Below, one piece after another: positions 33,788 through 38,308 of a stretch of 38,308 bases of DNA. The stretch is taken from the IMG/VR virus record IMGVR_UViG_3300021961_000249, positions 1 through 38,308 of that record. One strand, written 5' to 3'. A program made the translations under genes and the position numbers. The first letter of the stretch is position 1, and each line of letters opens with the position of its first letter. Under the pieces are notes generated by a model that did not search any database, had not been told where the DNA came from, and saw only the letters and a list, made by a program, of their open reading frames with translations. Source of the DNA: a virus.

Positions 33788-36124
33788 TCAGATATCCCAT
33801 TTTACTAAAATATTTAATGGGAACTCTCCGCCATTTTTAATAGGAGTTCCTAACTTTCCTATTGCAACTAAGTCTGTTCCATTATATAATCCAACTGTTG
33901 TTATATAAGGTGCAAGATACGATCCCGTATTATCAATTGAAGAGCTATATTGATACTTAAAGAATTCTGGTTTGATATATGACGGATTTATTTTATTAGT
34001 TTTAACGTCCAAAAATTTAACCAAATCAGAATATTTCGATCTCTTGGATTTTATGGTAGTATATTTTTTATATAAATTGTCAGTCAATTGATTTGAGAAA
34101 TATTTCCACAAAATAAACATGTCATTTATATCAATATTGCCAGCATTATCAAAATCAAACAAAAATTTGTTTTGATTGAAATATGTAGTGTAATCAGTTG
34201 TTAATAAAGAACCACTGAAATAATTTAAAGTGTATGCAGATACATTTGACTTGTATACATCTCTTTGAAGGCCAGTATAATAATTAAATAGACTGGTTTC
34301 ATAATTGTTTTCAATAATTACTGTCCACCATTTTTCATGTCCTAAATTTAATTTGCAAATATATCTCAAAATTAAATCTACATCTATAAAATCAAAATGT
34401 TGGTCTCCATTTATATCATAGTCAAATGGTAATTTATATGTTGCAGTTGGGTTTGTGCTTACATTAAATTCCCCTGGTTCTACTGTGCAAAATATCTGAT
34501 TTTCATAAAGTGTTATTCTAGAATCAAAATTAATATCATAATAAGGTATAGGATCTGAATATAATCCTCTTCTTACAGACAGATCATTGAAAATTGATTC
34601 TGTTGTTTTTAAGATAATATCGCCTGTTCTATAAAATACGTTTCCAATTTGTATATTATCACTAAATTCATTAAAATCATATACGTATGAATATCCTCTA
34701 ATATTTCTATAATTTGAAATAGATTGACTTACTGTTCTATTTGAATCTAAAAATAAACACGGAGATCCTACAACCAATGATTGTGTTGACAATGCAACAG
34801 AATTTCCAAACACGGAATATGGATATCCGTATTCTTTTCTTCTATAGAGATTTTTCAATAAGCTCCAAGTCCCTTCCGTGTTTTTATAAATGTAAACATA
34901 TCCAAGTGTATTATTTAAATCTTTGTAAGATTCATCGAACAATACAGAATTTAATGTTCCGGTTATATAACTTGAACTGAATGGGAAATTATATTTTAAT
35001 GATGATGCTACTATATAATCTCCAAATATATCTACACTATATCCAAATTTGTTATCTTTGAAAAATGTACCTGATTCATCTAATTCTCCATCATATATTT
35101 TTTGAATTTGATTCCATTCATTTTTTGAATCACATCGTTGATATATAAAAATACATCCTCTTTTTCTTAAATTTGATCCATTATATTCATAATACTGTGA
35201 TTCATTTGGACATCCAATCACTAGATAATTACCATAAATTGATAAACTTTTTCCAAAATTATCATAACTTTGAGGTGAGGATGAACTTGGATAAAAATCT
35301 AAATATTGTAAATTATAATTGTAATTATTATCTCCAACAAATTTTTCTATTTCAATCCATCCTACAGAAGATGATTCAAACAAATACACAGTTCCATAAG
35401 TTGAATTTGAAGAACTATTTGCAACTATCAATCGGGTGCTGCCACTTACATCAATTTTAACACTTGTTCCAAAATAATCACCGGCAATACTATCACTTCC
35501 TGTCAATGATGTAAGATATGACCAAGTATTATTTATTTTTGTATATAAAAATACCTCTCCTTTGTTATTAAAAGATTTATTAGCTCCTATTGCAATTATA
35601 TTGTTACCTAATGAAACATCGCATCCAAAACTACCACTTTCTCTTTTAAATGAACTAGTTATGGTATAATAAGGGATTATATTTGTAGTGGATATATCAT
35701 ATATATCGACATTTGAACCTGTTATTAATGTAGCAGGATTTGGTGCATAAACAGAACAGCTAAAAAATCTAGTAGCGACTGCCAAGTCTGTTCCATAAAT
35801 AGATAATGCATTTCCATATTCATTTTCTATTTTATTTACACCAAAATTATCTGTAAAATCATAAAAAAGAAATTGTGATGTCTCTGTAAGAAGATCGTCT
35901 GCTTGAGATAAATTAAATGCTGTAGAATTATCTTGATCCAATGTTTTTTGAAGAGTCAAATAAAATTCATAATCGTTTGTAGTATAACTATATTTTTTTA
36001 CAGAAACTTCTCCAAGACTAAATCCCGACCCAGATCTAAACGATGGTGGCGAACCTATAGCGATATAATCACCATAAGCAGCGACTTTGTATCCATAATT
36101 TTCATTTCTGATATTAAAATTCAT
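33788..36124 (-). CDS. Beta-propeller (FG-GAP-like) virion protein with dockerin-like loops
   Basis: A 778-residue protein. Residues 1-490 hold seven repeats of the type x-F-G-x-(S/D)-V-x-(I/V)-x-G-(D/N)-x-I-V-(A/I)-G, each followed by G-x-V-(Y/F)-(L/I)-Y and a short W strand, as in seven-bladed integrin-alpha-type propellers. Examples: NYGYKVAAYGDYIAIGSP, NFGKSLSIYGNYLVIGCP and KFGYSVDIFGDYIVASS. Two EF-hand/dockerin-type loops follow: DINGDQHFDFID (D570, N572, D574, D581) and DFDNAGNIDIND (657-668). The end, ITTVGLYNGTDLVAIGKLGT and FPLNILVKWDI, is a module I recall in baseplate or fibre-associated proteins of T4-like phages. Joined to the upstream gene by TAA-T-ATG. Likely tail or baseplate adhesin. 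Confidence 0.7.
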   Translation of the reverse strand: MNFNIRNENYGYKVAAYGDYIAIGSPPSFRSGSGFSLGEVSVKKYSYTTNDYEFYLTLQKTLDQDNSTAFNLSQADDLLTETSQFLFYDFTDNFGVNKIENEYGNALSIYGTDLAVATRFFSCSVYAPNPATLITGSNVDIYDISTTNIIPYYTITSSFKRESGSFGCDVSLGNNIIAIGANKSFNNKGEVFLYTKINNTWSYLTSLTGSDSIAGDYFGTSVKIDVSGSTRLIVANSSSNSTYGTVYLFESSSVGWIEIEKFVGDNNYNYNLQYLDFYPSSSSPQSYDNFGKSLSIYGNYLVIGCPNESQYYEYNGSNLRKRGCIFIYQRCDSKNEWNQIQKIYDGELDESGTFFKDNKFGYSVDIFGDYIVASSLKYNFPFSSSYITGTLNSVLFDESYKDLNNTLGYVYIYKNTEGTWSLLKNLYRRKEYGYPYSVFGNSVALSTQSLVVGSPCLFLDSNRTVSQSISNYRNIRGYSYVYDFNEFSDNIQIGNVFYRTGDIILKTTESIFNDLSVRRGLYSDPIPYYDINFDSRITLYENQIFCTVEPGEFNVSTNPTATYKLPFDYDINGDQHFDFIDVDLILRYICKLNLGHEKWWTVIIENNYETSLFNYYTGLQRDVYKSNVSAYTLNYFSGSLLTTDYTTYFNQNKFLFDFDNAGNIDINDMFILWKYFSNQLTDNLYKKYTTIKSKRSKYSDLVKFLDVKTNKINPSYIKPEFFKYQYSSSIDNTGSYLAPYITTVGLYNGTDLVAIGKLGTPIKNGGEFPLNILVKWDI

Positions 36125-36125
36125 A

Positions 36126-38308
36126 TTATGTTATTGTATCAACATTATATATTGAAGATCCATTTAAATAAATTTCGTATAACAAATTTGATCCTGTTAT
36201 AACGTAATTGCCTCTCATTCCGTTTGGATTAGTATTATCTCCACCACGGCCATATTTTTTAAAAAATACATCTGACACAGATAAATCTACAGAAGATCCC
36301 CCAACAGGATCATCATTCGTATACAGTCCTGATTTTCCATTTATCGCATCATTATATCCAATAGGAATATTATTTCCATAATTTCCTGCAAATATATTTG
36401 GATTTGAAGGATAAAATTGTCTCTGATATATGTCCCAGATGTTACTTGTCACATAATAAGGTTTTGGATTTTGAAATATATTATAATAGTCACGTTGTAT
36501 GTCTGTATAAGTTCCAGTTGTAGTGAACAATTTACCTTCATAACTAGTATCTAATATGGATGCGGTTCCATAATTATCATACGTTGGAATACCGGAACTA
36601 TCCATATTTATCGATTCTCCACCGCCTGCAATCATGTCTAAGAAAGAATATTGTGGAGTAGTAAACGAACCGGTAATCATATAAGTATTACCACCATTAT
36701 CAATTGAACTATTAACGGTCTGATATATTTCTACAGTATTATTAAAAGTAGTTGGGAAAATGAATTTTATCTTACATTCCGCATCTGAACCATTAGGCTT
36801 TTTTAACACTTCATAATATAATTGTTTATCCCATCCGTTAGTTTCAACTGTGATTACATTATTATCACTCTTAACCGTTCCTCCATTGGCTACACTTGCA
36901 TTTGAAATTATTGAAGAATCTATACCACTTGCTTGAGTTCCATTCAAAACAAATTGCATTTCTTTTGAGGGAGTGTTATTTGTTATATTAAATGAATAAA
37001 CTAATGTTTTTTTGATAGGATCTGGAATATTACCCTTGCCAGATTTTCCTACCACAAATTTTACATTTTGTAAATCTTTATCAATAATATATTGAGATGG
37101 GAGAATAAATCCGATTGATGCTCCTGATCCACCTCCAATATTTGGTGTTGAATTACTTACCCATTCAATTCCAAGTGTATTTAATAATCTGTCAACCAAA
37201 ATATTATATGAAGAATATGGTGATCTCTTTTCAAAACTAAATTCAAATTTATGATATCCATGATCTAAAGTTAAAGTCACTTCATCTGATTTTACATTAG
37301 GCGTTACGCTAGTATAATTACCAGGCCCTTGTTTTCTATCAGTTTCAACTGTAGTATCATCTACTTCCGATGCAAATACCTCACCTTCATTAATATATAA
37401 TATCAATGTAGTAAGTCTAATATTCGTAAATTTAAATTTAAATGTATAACTATCAGTAGGAACGTAAAATATTCCACGTTGAATTACTTTATTGGTACTA
37501 GCAAGATTGCCTGCAAATGATAATAGATTTGAATTTTTAGGAGCAAAAGAATATTGTTTAGGAGATAATAAACTATCTACATTATAATATGCAATTTCTA
37601 TATTTTTTTCAGTAGATGTATAATTATTAAACTTTAAAGATCCGCCGCCAGCACCTGTTAAATTAATACCCAAATAATTTTTATTATATTGATTTAAATA
37701 ATTATTAAATTTATCTTTTATTAAATTTGCACTTGATCCAGCAACAGTAGTCCATGTTGGAAGAGTATATGGATCAAAATATTTTCTCAAATTGTATTTA
37801 GAACTTACTGTATTTGATTCTAAAACATCAGATAACGGCGAAGTTTCATTTACATCTTTAACTATGATATAAATAAAATCTCCAATTTTCCAATTTGAAT
37901 TATTATCATTATAATACAAATTTTGACTTTCAATCTTAGTTATAAGTTTATATACGCCAGAAACTGTAGGTTTTATAGTTGGAAAACTGTATTCCGTAGC
38001 AGGAGATCCACTTATGAAAGAAAATTTTACAAGATTATTATAATTATAATGTTTATTTATAACACCATTTCTATTTCTGAAAGAAATATATGAAACTACA
38101 GGCGAACTAATTTCATCTTCAAACGATTTTACAGTATTAGTTTTGTCTTTAAATAAAATAATCTCATTTTTAAATTGAGTATAAAATTTATCAGGATTTT
38201 CTAAAGTAACTGAACTTACATGATTTTGTATTATTTGAACAGTAAATGATTGATTAGGTAATGCTCCAACTCCATTACTATTATCTGTAATTGTTAATTG
38301 GTATGTGC
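36126..38308 (-). CDS. Large virion protein, N-terminus outside window
   Basis: The frame is open to the right edge, giving at least 727 codons; the true start lies outside. An internal TTG at 37919 is not a credible start because coding-like sequence continues upstream (for example TVSGVYKLITKIESQN, an Ig/PKD-like strand pattern). Farther on, RGIFYVPTDSYTFKFKFTNI, TTLILYINEGEVFAS and LDHGYHKFEFSFEKR resemble a PA14-type beta domain, though weakly. A Gly-rich stretch (NIGGGSGASIGFILPSQYI) and an Asn/Gly-rich C-terminus (GRGGDNTNPNGMRGNYVI) follow. It is cotranscribed with the propeller protein; a tail-fibre or baseplate part is likely, but no function can be fixed. Confidence 0.65.
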   Translation of the reverse strand, partial: TYQLTITDNSNGVGALPNQSFTVQIIQNHVSSVTLENPDKFYTQFKNEIILFKDKTNTVKSFEDEISSPVVSYISFRNRNGVINKHYNYNNLVKFSFISGSPATEYSFPTIKPTVSGVYKLITKIESQNLYYNDNNSNWKIGDFIYIIVKDVNETSPLSDVLESNTVSSKYNLRKYFDPYTLPTWTTVAGSSANLIKDKFNNYLNQYNKNYLGINLTGAGGGSLKFNNYTSTEKNIEIAYYNVDSLLSPKQYSFAPKNSNLLSFAGNLASTNKVIQRGIFYVPTDSYTFKFKFTNIRLTTLILYINEGEVFASEVDDTTVETDRKQGPGNYTSVTPNVKSDEVTLTLDHGYHKFEFSFEKRSPYSSYNILVDRLLNTLGIEWVSNSTPNIGGGSGASIGFILPSQYIIDKDLQNVKFVVGKSGKGNIPDPIKKTLVYSFNITNNTPSKEMQFVLNGTQASGIDSSIISNASVANGGTVKSDNNVITVETNGWDKQLYYEVLKKPNGSDAECKIKFIFPTTFNNTVEIYQTVNSSIDNGGNTYMITGSFTTPQYSFLDMIAGGGESINMDSSGIPTYDNYGTASILDTSYEGKLFTTTGTYTDIQRDYYNIFQNPKPYYVTSNIWDIYQRQFYPSNPNIFAGNYGNNIPIGYNDAINGKSGLYTNDDPVGGSSVDLSVSDVFFKKYGRGGDNTNPNGMRGNYVITGSNLLYEIYLNGSSIYNVDTIT

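Noticed and set aside
36126-37919. TTG at 37919 as the start of the right-hand gene
   Set aside because: The frame continues without a stop to the window edge with virion-like sequence, so this is an internal codon of a truncated gene.
1-38308. T4 late promoters (TATAAATA) in the sense direction
   Set aside because: I saw the core mainly on the antisense strand of gene starts, as the complement of ATATTTATA; calling it a T4 late promoter would need antisense transcription.
1-38308. tRNA genes
   Set aside because: Gaps between genes are too short and AT-rich, and no cloverleaf was noticed; no search tool was used, so a tRNA inside a coding region is not formally excluded.

Overview
The window is a piece of the genome of a T4-like (contractile-tailed, Myovirus-type) bacteriophage. 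It is AT-rich, tightly packed and has no bacterial genes. The recognisable T4 set is: large terminase (gp17), portal (gp20), prohead protease (gp21), scaffold (gp22), major capsid protein (gp23), probable neck proteins (gp13, gp14), tail completion protein (gp15), tail sheath (gp18), a gp47/gp46-type recombination nuclease, and a gp61-type primase. The host cannot be read from the sequence. Almost no start codon has a clear Shine-Dalgarno sequence, which would fit a Bacteroidota-like host, but that is only a suggestion.

Layout. Almost everything is on the minus strand, so transcription runs from high to low coordinates. 38308-33465: two large virion proteins, one cut by the window edge and one with a seven-repeat propeller plus EF-hand/dockerin-like loops, then a small unknown gene. 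33432-28085: nucleic-acid genes (RuvC-like nuclease, DUF2786-type protein, primase, and an SbcD-SbcC fusion). 27998-24795: an oversized tail sheath ending at a strong terminator. 24722-12606: a packaging and head module (flavodoxin-fold reductase, zinc-ribbon protein, gp17, gp20, three accessory head genes, gp21, a small helical protein, gp22, gp23). This module is interrupted at 15547-16541 by two plus-strand genes closed by a bidirectional terminator. 12513-9162: a cassette of small genes, including a cupin-like protein and LamG-type, cysteine-rich proteins. 9125-6271: the gp13-gp14-gp15 neck and tail-completion block. 6204-1: two long, repetitive tail-fibre-like proteins, the second running off the left edge. 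No stretch without a gene exceeds about 150 bases. I saw no tRNA, CRISPR array or insertion sequence.

How it works together. gp20 nucleates the prohead and gp22 scaffolds gp23. gp21 then cleaves after (L/I)-x-E sites. gp17 packages DNA, gp13/14 close the neck, and gp15 joins the head to the gp18 sheathed tail. Several proteins carry short N-termini that look like gp21-cleavable capsid-targeting peptides, including a flavodoxin-like reductase that may be carried inside the head.

Expression signals. A 9-base element, ATATTTATA in the sense direction, lies just upstream of most operon-leading genes on both strands. At least eight gene pairs are joined by the identical junction TAA-T-ATG. Both look like system-wide features of this phage.
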